Origin: an uncultured Eubacteriales bacterium
GTDB lineage: Bacteria > Bacillota > Clostridia > Oscillospirales > CAG-382
Assembly (NCBI GenBank): GCA_934502885.1
Contig: CAKSUT010000016.1
Coordinates: 1 to 56,645 of the forward strand
DNA length: 56,645 nt
Direction: 5' to 3'
Both the position numbers and the translations under genes were made by a program. This document shows, piece after piece, positions 1 through 8,776 of the stretch; within the stretch, counting starts at the first letter, position 1, and every line of letters begins with the position of its first letter. Under the pieces are notes generated by a model. The model did no database searches, was not told the origin of the DNA, and saw nothing but the letters and a program-made list of their open reading frames with translations.

Positions 1-5
1 CGGGG

Positions 6-18
6 CAATTTACCTCCC
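6..18 (-). promoter_or_regulatory. Possible ribosome binding site and TTG start of a gene leaving the window
   Basis: On the minus strand a GGGAGG lies at 13-18 and is followed four bases later by TTG at 8-6. This could be the start of a gene that runs off the left edge. Too little sequence remains to test coding. The position, downstream of the small membrane protein gene, would make it a further member of the same transcript. Confidence 0.25.
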
Positions 19-69
19 TTTGAACTCTTTTGTTTTTTCAAAATCTTTGGTCTCACATCATTGACAAAA

Positions 70-501
70 CTACAATTCGGAGATTTTTTTACATTTCGCA
101 CCGTCAAAACGCTCTTTTTTGCAAACGTCGGTTACTGTTCCGCTTGCCGGCATTTCGCTGTCCGGTGACACCGCCGCAGTAATGACCTTTGTTCCTGAAA
201 GCACAAGGCAGAGTCCGCCGCCGATTCCGCAAAGCACTATACCGCGAGATTCGGCTTCATTTTCCGTCATACTCTCCGCAACAAAACCTGCCGCAAGGCG
301 GACAGCGGAAATTCCGAGAAGAACCGCAAATGCGGTGCTGTCCGCCGCACCGACAGCCGCGACCAAAACCGCCGCCGCTGAACCTGCAATAAAGCATGAA
401 CACCACTCCGTTCCTTCAAACGACAGTCTGTAGAGCAAAAGAGACGCAAACAAAACCATGCACACCAAAAACATACAAGTCACCTCAAAGAAAAATATCA
501 T
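70..501 (-). CDS. Small integral membrane protein of unknown function
   Basis: The 143-residue product has hydrophobic stretches near residues 2-25, 34-50, 54-74 and 86-108, so three or four membrane helices are likely, followed by a short polar C-terminal tail with two Cys-Lys-Lys motifs. I do not recognise the family. It starts at an ATG 39 bases after the stop of the S-layer-anchored glycosidase gene, on the same strand and with no terminator between them, so the two are probably cotranscribed. It may be a membrane partner of that surface enzyme, but nothing in its sequence shows a function. The ribosome binding site is weak (a GGGAAAA stretch). The coding call rests on the uninterrupted frame and the helix pattern. 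Confidence 0.6.
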   Translation of the reverse strand: MIFFFEVTCMFLVCMVLFASLLLYRLSFEGTEWCSCFIAGSAAAVLVAAVGAADSTAFAVLLGISAVRLAAGFVAESMTENEAESRGIVLCGIGGGLCLVLSGTKVITAAVSPDSEMPASGTVTDVCKKERFDGAKCKKISEL

Positions 502-540
502 ATGCTATTTTTCCCGTGACCGGCGCACATATACAGTTTC

Positions 541-2988
541 TTAATTATACAGTCTCATGAAAACAGCGGCTGTCTGCGCCCTTGTAAGAAAGACGTCGGG
601 ACGAAGAGTTCCGTCGGGGTAGCCGCCGAAGAGCCCGGCGGACAATGCCGCATCAATGTATTCTACGTATGCGTCGTCGGCGTACTTTGCCATATCTGTA
701 TATGCCGAAGAGGTTACGGTTTTCTCAGTATCGGCTTTGGCGAGTCTTCCCAAAATACGCATTGCATCTATACGCGAGAGCGGTCTGTCGGCGGAGATTA
801 TTGTGATGTCGCCGTCTTTCTCAAAGAGAGAGTCGATAATGCCTTTATCCGCAAGAGCCGCGATATAAGGTCGTGACCAAACCGTGGAATCGGTTGCGGC
901 AAAGGTTACGCCGCACTTTTCCTCAAAATTATAGTCACTGTAGTTTACGGTATCAAGTTTCAGGTATCTTGCCGTCATAGCGGCGAACTGAGCGGTATTT
1001 ATGGTTGAATCCGGTTTGAAGCAGCGTTTTCCGTCGGAGGTAATGCCATCCATAATGCCGTTCTTGTATGCAAACTCCGAAACACGTCTTGCCCAATGTC
1101 CTCTCATATCCGCAAAAAGATCCTCGCGCACCGTGATTTTCGCTGCCGCCGACACGGTTCCTGCCGCAACCGCAACTTCAAAGCTGTCCGTAGGGCAGGT
1201 TTCGCTAACAGTGAGATCTCCCTTTTCGTCAATCGAACAGTATTCGTCCGAATACGGAAGAGGAGAAAACGCCGCTCCGTTTACCGAAAACCAAAGAGTT
1301 CCGATATCGGCAATTACGGGAAGAGTGTTTTTCGACGCAGAAACGTGGAGCGTTGTATAGTGTCCTCTCGCGACGCTCTTGTCCTCCGGGGAGAATGTAA
1401 GAACATCAGGAGTATTGGTGATGTGTATATTTGCGACAGCATAGTCGCTCGTGCCGCCGTTTTCGTCCATGAAGCTGAACATCACGGTGCTTTTACCCTC
1501 AGAGTCGGCTGAGACAAAATATCCGTCCTCAACCGTACCCAAATCGTCTGCAGCAAAAATCAGACCATCCGAAACGTTCACCGTACCGAGAGGCTTATAT
1601 GCGCTGTCATAAGTATAAAGAGTGTCAGGAACGGCTACTTTCGTTCCGCCGCCAAGAACGTAAAAATCCGAAAGGTTCATTCTCATCCCAAATACATTTC
1701 CGTCGCCTGTGCTTTTGTTTACAAATACCGCCGCATCGGATATTCCTCTTTGCGTGCCGTCGGTAGGTCTGTTGACAAGCTTCTCTTCGTCACCCGGAAG
1801 AGCCGCAAACACAGTCGTTGAACCTCCGCCGTCAAGATTGAGGACATCCGTACAGCCGAGAAAAATCATATACTCCGAAAGCTCAGTCGCCGTCATGCCG
1901 TTGCTGTAGCCTGCCCTCCTGCCGTCAACCGCACAGAAAACGAGAGTTCCGCCGTCCTTTATTCCGACGGCACTTCTCGGCTGACGTGCTGTATAAAGCG
2001 AATCGCTTTCCGTAGGCTGAACCGCGCCGTCTCTGACAAGAACGGTGCTTCCACCTACGGCGTTTTTCACTTCTGCCCATTCATCGGCGCAGTCAACAGT
2101 GATGGTATATTTCTGACCTACGCGAACAGCGGAAAATATATCCTTGTAGGGTCGGTCGTCCGCCGTAAGCACAAAGCATCCCTTGGGTATCTCACCGTTC
2201 TGCGCCGAGGTTCTTACCTGCGTTACCGCGACCTCTACTCTGCATCTCGGTGTAAGTACCGTTTCGGAATAATAATTTTCAAAAGGAAAAGGCTCGCCTT
2301 CGCCGAACTCTGACGAAAGTGCTTCGTTTGCATACTCTTCGTAGCTCTCTTCGCTGTAGGTATCATTCACCGGCATAAGAACGATTTCGGTGGACGGATA
2401 ATCGGTTTTGGTCGCCGCGCTGAATTTGTCGGTCAAAAGGTAGACAGAATACGGCGTCGGGTATTTGTTAATGTGCCCTATCGAATACGAAAACGACTTT
2501 CCTTCAAACTTCGCCGTGAAATCAGGAACGCCTATAAAGGACGTTCCGTCGGCGTAGATTCCGAGTGCCGGGCGTGCATCGTCCGTACTCAAAAGCTCGC
2601 CGTCCGAAACGAGAGCCGACATCGGCACACCGGTTTTCATGCTGAAAAAGTCGGCATTCATGCCGCCTGCAATGTTTTCCCCGTCAGCGAAGGACGCTTT
2701 TTCGTTTTCGATTATTTTTCCGAGAGTGTTCACTCCGTATATATAGTTGCCGTGAAGAAATCTGAGAGCGGTACCGCCCGAAAAGCTGTATTCAAAGGTA
2801 AAAGTATTCTTACTGACGCCGTTTTCGGTAAACGAAGTTTTGGTATAAGTGAGTCCCGGAGCGACGGTTTCAGTTCGCACATATCTGCCGCCGGCAAATG
2901 CCGTTATCGCGGATGTGAAAGTCAAAAGGCACAAAAGAACCGACAATACCCTTACGGGCACTTTTCCGAATATGTATTTTCTATGCAT
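541..2988 (-). CDS. Secreted phosphodiester glycosidase (NAGPA-type) with C-terminal SLH domains
   Basis: This 815-residue exported protein begins with a signal peptide (basic start, hydrophobic core to about residue 35). The middle, about 90-430, matches the phosphodiester glycosidase family related to mammalian uncovering enzyme; the NLDGGGSTT motif is its hallmark. The region from about 430 to 620 looks like beta-sandwich or Ig-like spacers. The last 195 residues form three S-layer homology repeats, which in this phylum hold proteins on pyruvylated wall polymers. It probably trims a phosphodiester-linked sugar on wall or extracellular glycans; the substrate is unknown. The start ATG at 2988 is preceded by GGAGG seven bases away and is preferred over an in-frame start four codons upstream. 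It has its own promoter at 3022-3050. Confidence 0.85.
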   Translation of the reverse strand: MHRKYIFGKVPVRVLSVLLCLLTFTSAITAFAGGRYVRTETVAPGLTYTKTSFTENGVSKNTFTFEYSFSGGTALRFLHGNYIYGVNTLGKIIENEKASFADGENIAGGMNADFFSMKTGVPMSALVSDGELLSTDDARPALGIYADGTSFIGVPDFTAKFEGKSFSYSIGHINKYPTPYSVYLLTDKFSAATKTDYPSTEIVLMPVNDTYSEESYEEYANEALSSEFGEGEPFPFENYYSETVLTPRCRVEVAVTQVRTSAQNGEIPKGCFVLTADDRPYKDIFSAVRVGQKYTITVDCADEWAEVKNAVGGSTVLVRDGAVQPTESDSLYTARQPRSAVGIKDGGTLVFCAVDGRRAGYSNGMTATELSEYMIFLGCTDVLNLDGGGSTTVFAALPGDEEKLVNRPTDGTQRGISDAAVFVNKSTGDGNVFGMRMNLSDFYVLGGGTKVAVPDTLYTYDSAYKPLGTVNVSDGLIFAADDLGTVEDGYFVSADSEGKSTVMFSFMDENGGTSDYAVANIHITNTPDVLTFSPEDKSVARGHYTTLHVSASKNTLPVIADIGTLWFSVNGAAFSPLPYSDEYCSIDEKGDLTVSETCPTDSFEVAVAAGTVSAAAKITVREDLFADMRGHWARRVSEFAYKNGIMDGITSDGKRCFKPDSTINTAQFAAMTARYLKLDTVNYSDYNFEEKCGVTFAATDSTVWSRPYIAALADKGIIDSLFEKDGDITIISADRPLSRIDAMRILGRLAKADTEKTVTSSAYTDMAKYADDAYVEYIDAALSAGLFGGYPDGTLRPDVFLTRAQTAAVFMRLYN

Positions 2989-3021
2989 AACGTCCTCCAA
3001 CTTTGAAAAAATAACATATAC

Positions 3022-3050
3022 ATTGTATCACATTCTCGCCTCATGTTCAA
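3022..3050 (-). promoter_or_regulatory. Sigma-A promoter of the SLH glycosidase gene
   Basis: On the minus strand the sequence reads TTGAAC, 17 bases, TACAAT. It ends about 35 bases before the start codon at 2988, giving a short leader with a good ribosome binding site. Confidence 0.7.
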
Positions 3051-3163
3051 CAGTTACGGCGTAAATTTAGAAAAATTTAAGAAATACTTAAAAAGACGAT
3101 ATCGCACATTTACAAATTCGGTATAGAATGTCTCTGTGTATTACTGTTTGCGAGAGGTATGTT

Positions 3164-4258
3164 TTGACAAAGTTTACTGATTTGATAACCGAGAAAAAAT
3201 GCGATTTGTGGCAGAAGCTAAAGCAAAGCGGCAGACCGACTGTGCTTTACGGCACAGGCGACGGCGCGGACAAAATTCTCGACGTACTCGAGAAAAAAGG
3301 AATTGCCGTGTCCGGAGTTTTCGCAAGCGACGGTTTTAAGAAAGGCAAGATTTTCCGCGGCTTTGAGGTCGTCGGTTTCTCCGATATCTGCGAAAAATAC
3401 GGTGTCTTCACCGTGCTTATGTCCTTTGCTTCAAGTCTTGAACCGGTAATTGAGAACGTGATGCGCATATCCGAAAAAGTGCCGTTCTACGCTCCCGACG
3501 TTCCGGTTTTCGGCGGATGTCTTTTTGACAGTGAGTATTTTGAAAGCAACTGCGAAAAACTCGAAAGAGTCTACAATCTTTTGGCAGACGACCTTTCACG
3601 CAAGACCTTTGTAAATGCGGTAAACTACAGGTTGAGCGGCGACGTGCGCTACCTCTTCGGCTGTGAAAGCGATATCGGAGAGCAATACGAAAAATTCGTG
3701 TCGTCCCGTGCAAACGAGGGCTACGCCGATATCGGCGCATACAACGGCGACACCGTAACGGAGTTTTCGTCGCGATTCGGCAATGACATCCGGATTTACG
3801 CTTTTGAACCGGACGCCAAAAACTTCGCGAAGCTTACAAAAAAATGCGGTGAGCTGAAACTTGCCAACGCAAGTCTTTACAATGTTGCAGCGTGGAACGA
3901 AAAACGCACTCTCGAATTTTTCTCCCGTTCCGGCAGAAACAGTGCGGCAACAGCAACCGATAGGTTTGGTTTAAAGAAGGTCGGGATAAACGCCGACAGG
4001 GTCGATAACCTAATGGCAAATGCCGATGGGTGCGGCTTTGTGAAGATAGACGCCGAGGGATCGGAACGTGAAGTTCTTGAAGGCATGGCTGACACGATAC
4101 GAAGATTCAGACCGGTTCTTAAAATTGCGGCGTACCACAGAACGGACGATTATTTCGCTATTCCCGAGCAGATTCTCGGCATTATCCCCGACTATAAAGT
4201 ATATATTCGTCACCTGCGGTACATACCGTGTTGGGACACGGATTTCATTTTTGTGTGA
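3164..4258 (+). CDS. FkbM-family SAM-dependent methyltransferase with N-terminal Rossmann-like domain
   Basis: The product (364 residues from the proposed TTG start) has two parts. Residues about 20-115 form a nucleotide-binding-like fold around YGTGDGADKIL, typical of the sensor or PglD-like domain found before sugar-modifying enzymes. Residues about 165-364 are an FkbM methyltransferase: YADIGAYNGDTVTEF is the SAM-binding loop, YAFEPDAKNF follows, and FVKIDAEGSEREVLEG is the typical FkbM motif. These enzymes O-methylate sugars or lipids. TTG at 3164 is chosen because GAGAGG lies eight bases upstream; the in-frame ATG at 3128 has no ribosome binding site and sits on a possible -10 (TATAGAAT, 3122-3129). 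The gene stands alone and no glycan cluster is visible around it. Confidence 0.8.
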   Translation: MTKFTDLITEKKCDLWQKLKQSGRPTVLYGTGDGADKILDVLEKKGIAVSGVFASDGFKKGKIFRGFEVVGFSDICEKYGVFTVLMSFASSLEPVIENVMRISEKVPFYAPDVPVFGGCLFDSEYFESNCEKLERVYNLLADDLSRKTFVNAVNYRLSGDVRYLFGCESDIGEQYEKFVSSRANEGYADIGAYNGDTVTEFSSRFGNDIRIYAFEPDAKNFAKLTKKCGELKLANASLYNVAAWNEKRTLEFFSRSGRNSAATATDRFGLKKVGINADRVDNLMANADGCGFVKIDAEGSEREVLEGMADTIRRFRPVLKIAAYHRTDDYFAIPEQILGIIPDYKVYIRHLRYIPCWDTDFIFV

Positions 4259-4310
4259 TATGTCGGCGCACACATTAACACATATTTTCCAACATCGACA
4301 CAATATTCTC

Positions 4311-4339
4311 TTGAATTTTACCGTGTTCGGTGATAACAT
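4311..4339 (+). promoter_or_regulatory. Sigma-A promoter of galT
   Basis: TTGAAT, 17 bases, TAACAT, ending about 78 bases before the galT start. No hairpin stands out in the leader. Confidence 0.6.
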
Positions 4340-4417
4340 ATGTAGTTGTGCCGATGTGCAATTATTCGATTAGTTTTGATTTGCGGCGTCAAGACCGCAA
4401 GGAAAGGTTGGTATATT

Positions 4418-5413
4418 ATGGCAGAACTCCGTTGGCATCCCCTTATAAAAGACTGGGTTATGATCGCCTCTCACAGACAGAACAGACCGCAGATGCCCAA
4501 GGACTGGTGTCCTTTTTGTCCTCCGAAGCCCGGCGAAAAGAAAAACGTCCCCGAGCATTACGACGTATACAAGTACGACAACGACTTCCCCGCTCTTTCG
4601 CAGAATCCGCCCGTTCCGGACGACGTTGAGACAGAGCTTTATAAGGTTCGCCCCTCTTACGGCAAGTGCGAGGTAATACTCTTCTCCCCCGACCACAACT
4701 CGACTCTCTGCGAGCTTTCTCTCGAACACATCGGCAAGCTTATCAATCTCTGGAAGGAGCGTTTCACAGAGCTTTCCAAGGATGAGAAGATAAAGTATAT
4801 CTTCATATTTGAGAACAAAGGTGAAGCGGTCGGCGTTACTATGCCGCATCCTCACGGTCAGATTTACGGCTATTCCGTAGTTCCGAAGAAGATACAGCTT
4901 GAGCTTGAGTCCTGCAAGGAGCATTACGAGGAAAAAGGCAAGTGCCTTATCTGCGACATGAACGACAACGAGAAGGAATTCGGAAAGCGTGTCGTTTACG
5001 AGAACAAGAATTTCCTCGCATACATCCCCTTCTTCTGCGAATATCCTTACGGTGTGTATATAGTTGCGAAGAACCACAAGCAGTATATCACCGACTTCAA
5101 CGCTGAGGAATCGGCAGATCTTGCCGATATGCTCAAGAATGTTACCGGCGCGTATGACGCACTTTTCGATATGCGTTTCCCGTACATGATGTGTATGCAC
5201 AACGGTCCGGTAAACATCGGTGAAGACACCTCCGACTATTATCACTTCCACATTGAATTCTATCCTCCTCTCAGAGCGGCTGACAAGATAAAGTTCAACG
5301 CTTCCTCCGAAACCGGCGTTTGGGCACACTGCAACCCCACCGCGCCCGAGGCAAAGGCTGAAGAGCTCAGAGCCGCTTTCAAGAAGTTCGCGGAAAAGAA
5401 CGCAAAGAAGTAA
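4418..5413 (+). CDS. galT: Galactose-1-phosphate (UDP-hexose) uridylyltransferase
   Basis: GalT swaps UMP between UDP-glucose and galactose-1-phosphate in the Leloir pathway. The 331-residue product has the CPFC zinc-type motif near the N-terminus (about residue 30), the active-site MPHPHGQIYGY motif with the nucleophilic histidine near residue 147, and the C-terminal HFHIEFYPP segment with further metal or substrate histidines. This is the class I GalT of about 330 residues. ATG 4418 follows an AAGGAAAGG ribosome binding site by about ten bases; a longer in-frame start at 4346 lacks one. It is monocistronic, with its own promoter and terminator, and no galK or galE is nearby. A broader hexose-1-phosphate uridylyltransferase activity cannot be excluded. 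Confidence 0.93.
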   Translation: MAELRWHPLIKDWVMIASHRQNRPQMPKDWCPFCPPKPGEKKNVPEHYDVYKYDNDFPALSQNPPVPDDVETELYKVRPSYGKCEVILFSPDHNSTLCELSLEHIGKLINLWKERFTELSKDEKIKYIFIFENKGEAVGVTMPHPHGQIYGYSVVPKKIQLELESCKEHYEEKGKCLICDMNDNEKEFGKRVVYENKNFLAYIPFFCEYPYGVYIVAKNHKQYITDFNAEESADLADMLKNVTGAYDALFDMRFPYMMCMHNGPVNIGEDTSDYYHFHIEFYPPLRAADKIKFNASSETGVWAHCNPTAPEAKAEELRAAFKKFAEKNAKK

Positions 5414-5452
5414 TATCCAAGTCGGCAACTAACGGCAACTTATACAAGAATG

Positions 5453-5486
5453 GCCCGAATCGTGAAAGATCCGGGCTTTGTTTTTA
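5453..5486 (+). terminator. Rho-independent terminator of galT
   Basis: GCCCGAATC and GATCCGGGC form a nine-base stem with one mismatch around GTGAAA, followed by TTTGTTTTT. The minus side lacks a T run, so it serves galT only. Confidence 0.8.
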
Positions 5487-5504
5487 TTCGACACAAATGT
5501 TATA

Positions 5505-5939
5505 TCAGCTTTTCAGACCGCACAGCTTCATAACATATTCGAGAGAACGTCCGAAATTCTCCGCAAGATATCTGTCTGCGTCAGAGCAAAGATTATCGTA
5601 AGCACGCATTATCTCGTCCCCTGTCGTTTCGGCGTCCGAGTCCGCCCATACCGATTTCAGCGCAAAACCGTTGCCGCTTTTTTCAAATTCAAGTATCGGT
5701 CCGTCAAAGTCCACCGTCGTGAAAGAATAACCGTCCGACGAAAACCCGAACCGTCGGAAGTCCTCAATGAATTCAAAGATGTTGAAATACTCATCATCAA
5801 AGAACAGTCTGCTGTCCACAGATACCACGAAATGACCGCTGACACGATATTTGAGCATACCGTCTCTTTCGGCTATGAGCTTTTTCAGCATTGCGGCGTC
5901 AATCGTACCGAAGTCAAATTTCATGGAAAGCATCATCAA
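5505..5939 (-). CDS. Hypothetical protein, third gene of an unknown cluster
   Basis: The 144-residue soluble acidic protein is not a family I recognise. The predicted fold alternates strands and helices: a start rich in Met, Phe and Asp, a charged helix (LKKLIAERDG), a beta-rich middle (YSFTTVDFDGPILEFEKSG) and a helical end (ADRYLAENFGRSLEYVMKLC). It has no signal peptide or membrane segment. It is the last of three genes transcribed together from the promoter at 7051-7079, and begins 20 bases after the zinc-ribbon gene. Two adjacent ATGs (5939 and 5936) follow a GCGAGG ribosome binding site. No clear terminator follows. Confidence 0.6.
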   Translation of the reverse strand: MMMLSMKFDFGTIDAAMLKKLIAERDGMLKYRVSGHFVVSVDSRLFFDDEYFNIFEFIEDFRRFGFSSDGYSFTTVDFDGPILEFEKSGNGFALKSVWADSDAETTGDEIMRAYDNLCSDADRYLAENFGRSLEYVMKLCGLKS

Positions 5940-5959
5940 AACCTCGCTTTTTGCCTGCG

Positions 5960-6196
5960 TTATGTCTCGGTAAAACGGAACTCATCTTTGAAGTCGCCGT
6001 AACACTCTTCGCACATCCAATGCTTGCCGTCAGAGGTACAATACGCCTCATCTACCGGAAGTATCTTCAAAAAGCAAAAAGCACAGTGTTCATGATCCCA
6101 ATTTCCACTCTTTTCAAACCTTTTTCTCTCAATATGCGCACCGTACATATACTTTTTCTGATTCATTATTCTCGGGTCATCGCTTTTCACTTTCAT
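5960..6196 (-). CDS. Small zinc-ribbon-like protein
   Basis: The 78-residue protein carries two cysteine pairs, CAFCF around residue 39 and CEEC around residue 64, spaced as in a treble-clef or zinc-ribbon site, with basic N-terminal residues. It probably binds one zinc ion; its role is unknown. It starts at ATG 6196 behind GAGGTGA, only nine bases after the stop of the upstream lipoprotein gene, so it is translated from the same transcript. Nothing suggests DNA binding over a structural or chaperone role. Confidence 0.65.
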   Translation of the reverse strand: MKVKSDDPRIMNQKKYMYGAHIERKRFEKSGNWDHEHCAFCFLKILPVDEAYCTSDGKHWMCEECYGDFKDEFRFTET

Positions 6197-6205
6197 GATG
6201 TCACC

Positions 6206-7009
6206 TCATTCTTCATCTGAAAAGTCTATATTAACCGACAATATTTCGGTGCTTGTTTGCTCACGCTCCGGTCTGTCAAGCAAATCGATTTCGCTTACAT
6301 ACGGAATATAGTACATTGTGTCGTCTTTTACGCAAAAGCTTACAGAGCTTACTCCGGTATCAGCTACCGTTCCGTCCTCGAAAACAGCCTTCACTTTCGA
6401 GTTATCATCATAGTCGCTCACATAAAGTGTGCCGCTATCTACACAGAACCAAATCGGATAACGCCCCTCAAACACCGGCTCACTTTTTTCTCCGTCAAGA
6501 TCGCATTTTGTTACACTCTCTTCGCTTTCACAGTAAAGCACTCCGTCGCTCACGCAAAATGCCCCGGTTGAAATACCGAAAACTTCGGTGTCTTCGCCGT
6601 TCTCAATCACGTATCGGTGAAGCTTCTCATCTTTTTCACCGATATAATACAAAACACCGTCATGCACTTCACCGTAATAAAGCATCGGCAGATTTTCACC
6701 TGCCATTTTTGCTCCGTCGTTATCGTAAATCTCCGTCGCACCTTCGTTCAGGCAGACTATTGCGTCGCAAGCCGAAACAAGTTTTCTGTCATCGATTATA
6801 ACCGAAGTCGAATTATCTTCGGTATCAAATCTGCATATTGCTCCGTCGGGAGAACTGAAAACAACTCCGCCTCCGTTGAAACAGACCCGTGAATACCTTT
6901 CCGCGTAAACGGCGTCTGTCTCGTTATTATGCACACACGAAGAAACAACAGCCGAAAGAATTGCAATAGATGCCGCAAAGGTACAAAACGGTCGAATACA
7001 TCTATTCAT
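6206..7009 (-). CDS. Lipoprotein with beta-propeller-like repeats, function unknown
   Basis: The 267-residue product starts with a lipoprotein signal peptide (AASIAILSAVVSSC; VSSC is the lipobox). The mature part is built of short repeats of the form GxLYYxxxxD with acidic loops, such as VHDGVLYYIGEKDEK and VSDGVLYCESEE, which resembles DUF5050-like or six-bladed propeller folds displayed on the cell surface. It is acidic and has no catalytic motif that I recognise. ATG 7009 sits nine bases after GGAG; an ATG at 7015 is only three bases away and less likely. It heads a three-gene operon with a zinc-ribbon protein and a hypothetical cytosolic protein. Confidence 0.7.
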   Translation of the reverse strand: MNRCIRPFCTFAASIAILSAVVSSCVHNNETDAVYAERYSRVCFNGGGVVFSSPDGAICRFDTEDNSTSVIIDDRKLVSACDAIVCLNEGATEIYDNDGAKMAGENLPMLYYGEVHDGVLYYIGEKDEKLHRYVIENGEDTEVFGISTGAFCVSDGVLYCESEESVTKCDLDGEKSEPVFEGRYPIWFCVDSGTLYVSDYDDNSKVKAVFEDGTVADTGVSSVSFCVKDDTMYYIPYVSEIDLLDRPEREQTSTEILSVNIDFSDEE

Positions 7010-7050
7010 TTGCATTTTCTCCTCATCTGAACACACTTAACTTCTTATAT

Positions 7051-7079
7051 TATTATACAATAGTTAAGCACGGAATTCA
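7051..7079 (-). promoter_or_regulatory. Sigma-A promoter of the lipoprotein/zinc-ribbon operon
   Basis: Minus strand: TTGAAT, 17 bases, TATAAT, ending about 41 bases before the start codon at 7009. Confidence 0.75.
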
Positions 7080-7136
7080 ACCCAAATATTGTTAATATTC
7101 ACCAAGGTTCTCAAAAGGAGAAATGCACGATAAGCG

Positions 7137-7172
7137 CGCAAAAACCGCCCGAAATAAATCGGACGGTTTTTT
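7137..7172 (-). terminator. Terminator of the first solute-binding lipoprotein gene
   Basis: AAAACCGCCCGA and TCGGACGGTTTT form a twelve-base stem with one mismatch around AATAAA. On the minus strand it ends in a T run, 20 bases after the stop at 7192. It has some T-richness on both sides. Confidence 0.8.
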
Positions 7173-7191
7173 ACAATATTTTGCTGCGGTA

Positions 7192-8682
7192 TTACTTATA
7201 TGTCTTTATAAGCGTTGCAAGCTTTTCTTCGTACAAGGTTCTGCTCGCCATCCATTGAGAAGCAAGCGTATTCTGACCGCTGAGAATGATATTTGCAGCC
7301 GAAAAACCGATTGCCTCGTCGTTGAAACGGGAGGAATTCTTGATAATCGGTATCATCTGCTCGGATTCTACGTCACGAGTGGACTGAACCGTGAGGATGG
7401 TGTCGAAGTACTTCGGAAGAACTTCCACGTGTGAGTAGTACGCCATTGACTCGAGAGTCGCACCGACGAGAGGAAATCTGTCTTCGGAAAGAGTTATGGG
7501 AAGGTATGTGAGACAGCTTGTGTTGCCGGTTCTGGAGTAGTAGCTCTCCTGAGCTTCGTCAAGCTTTGGGTAAGGAATAAATCCGATATCATCCTCATAG
7601 TTTCTCATTCCGGTTATCATTCCGAGGAAGGAGTCGTTGAAGAGAAGTCTTCCCTCTTCAAACATCTTGTCGTCAAGACCGTAGGTCTTGCCCTCTGCAA
7701 GCGTTCCGGGGAGCTTTACTACCTCAATCGCCTTATCTATTACGTTGTTCTGCTGTACCGAATAGATATTGAGGACAGGCATATCGTTGTCGTCTTTCTT
7801 GAGCGTCTGTCCGCCGTAGCCGATGTAAAGAGCCGGAATCTGCTCATACTGCCATCCGCCAAAACCGTAACGGTCGTTGTCGGTGTCCATCTGACCGTCG
7901 CCGTTGAGATCCTTGGTTGCGGCATTTATGTACTCGACGAATTTGTCATGCGTCCATGTGCCGTCAAAAACTGACTGATACGGATACTCAAGCTCAAGCT
8001 CATCAAGCATTGTTTTGTTAAATGCAAGACACTCGGTTCCCGAGAAGGAGCTTAAGTTATAGTCGCCCGTCATGCAGAAGACCTTGTTGCCGAAGTTGAT
8101 GTCTCTTTTTGTGTTGGAGTACCACCAAGCCTTGTCTAGGTTTATATAAGGGATACTGTTCCAGTCTATGAACATTCCCTCACTTATGAGTCCCGGCATA
8201 CCGGAATGCTGTACATGAACGTAAGCGTCGTATGTGGTGTCTCCGGCAAGAATGAGAGACGAAATTTTCTGCGTTTCTGTCTGCTGATCTCCGCCGCTTG
8301 TGGTAAGAGTGGACACAACAAAGTCAAGGTCGATACCGAGACGAGCCTTTACTCTCTCGTTTCTCGCAAAGATTGCGTCGTTGAGCATATCGCCGGTTTC
8401 CTCGGCACGTTTGTACTCCGGTCCTCTCGTCGAAAGAGCGATATATGCATGGAATGTGTCGCCGTCGAATCTGACGTCATCCGGAAGCTCGAACACCTCG
8501 CTCTTGTCGGCAGGCTCTTCGTTGTTTGTTTCACCGTCAGTTTCGGATACTGCGCTGTTCTGCGAATCGTCGTGGGTTTTGGTGTCGTTCTTTTTTACGT
8601 CCTCGTTCTTGCCGCACGACGAAAACGCACCTGCCGCAAGCACCATCGCAAGTGCAAGCGCCGCAATTCTTTCTCTTTTCAA
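7192..8682 (-). CDS. Extracellular solute-binding lipoprotein (family 1), paralogue A
   Basis: The 496-residue lipoprotein has a signal peptide ending in a FSSC lipobox, then a linker of about 45 residues rich in Asp, Glu, Lys and Thr, then a large periplasmic-binding-type fold as in sugar ABC transporters. The C-terminal half holds a DLNGDGQMDTDND calcium-loop motif like those of EF hands and dockerins. It is the first of three closely related tandem copies. TTG at 8682 is preceded by AGGAGG seven bases away; a longer frame would start upstream of the transcription start implied by the promoter at 8722-8750. No permease or ATPase lies nearby, so it must share a transporter encoded elsewhere or act as a surface binder. 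Ligand unknown; a carbohydrate is the default guess. Confidence 0.85.
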   Translation of the reverse strand: MKRERIAALALAMVLAAGAFSSCGKNEDVKKNDTKTHDDSQNSAVSETDGETNNEEPADKSEVFELPDDVRFDGDTFHAYIALSTRGPEYKRAEETGDMLNDAIFARNERVKARLGIDLDFVVSTLTTSGGDQQTETQKISSLILAGDTTYDAYVHVQHSGMPGLISEGMFIDWNSIPYINLDKAWWYSNTKRDINFGNKVFCMTGDYNLSSFSGTECLAFNKTMLDELELEYPYQSVFDGTWTHDKFVEYINAATKDLNGDGQMDTDNDRYGFGGWQYEQIPALYIGYGGQTLKKDDNDMPVLNIYSVQQNNVIDKAIEVVKLPGTLAEGKTYGLDDKMFEEGRLLFNDSFLGMITGMRNYEDDIGFIPYPKLDEAQESYYSRTGNTSCLTYLPITLSEDRFPLVGATLESMAYYSHVEVLPKYFDTILTVQSTRDVESEQMIPIIKNSSRFNDEAIGFSAANIILSGQNTLASQWMASRTLYEEKLATLIKTYK

Positions 8683-8721
8683 TGTAATACCTCCTGTTTG
8701 TGTATTTATTTGCCTGAGTAC

Positions 8722-8750
8722 ATTATACACCGCATTTTTCAAAAATGCAA
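8722..8750 (-). promoter_or_regulatory. Sigma-A promoter of paralogue A
   Basis: Minus strand: TTGCAT, 17 bases, TATAAT. The predicted transcript starts near 8715 and fixes the TTG at 8682 as the first usable start. Confidence 0.8.
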
Positions 8751-8776
8751 TAGGTATTTCACTTTTTACATTTTGT

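Noticed and set aside
4370..5428. A 352-codon open frame opposite galT
   Set aside because: It is fully antisense to galT, and its hydrophobic look comes from the complement of the real codons.
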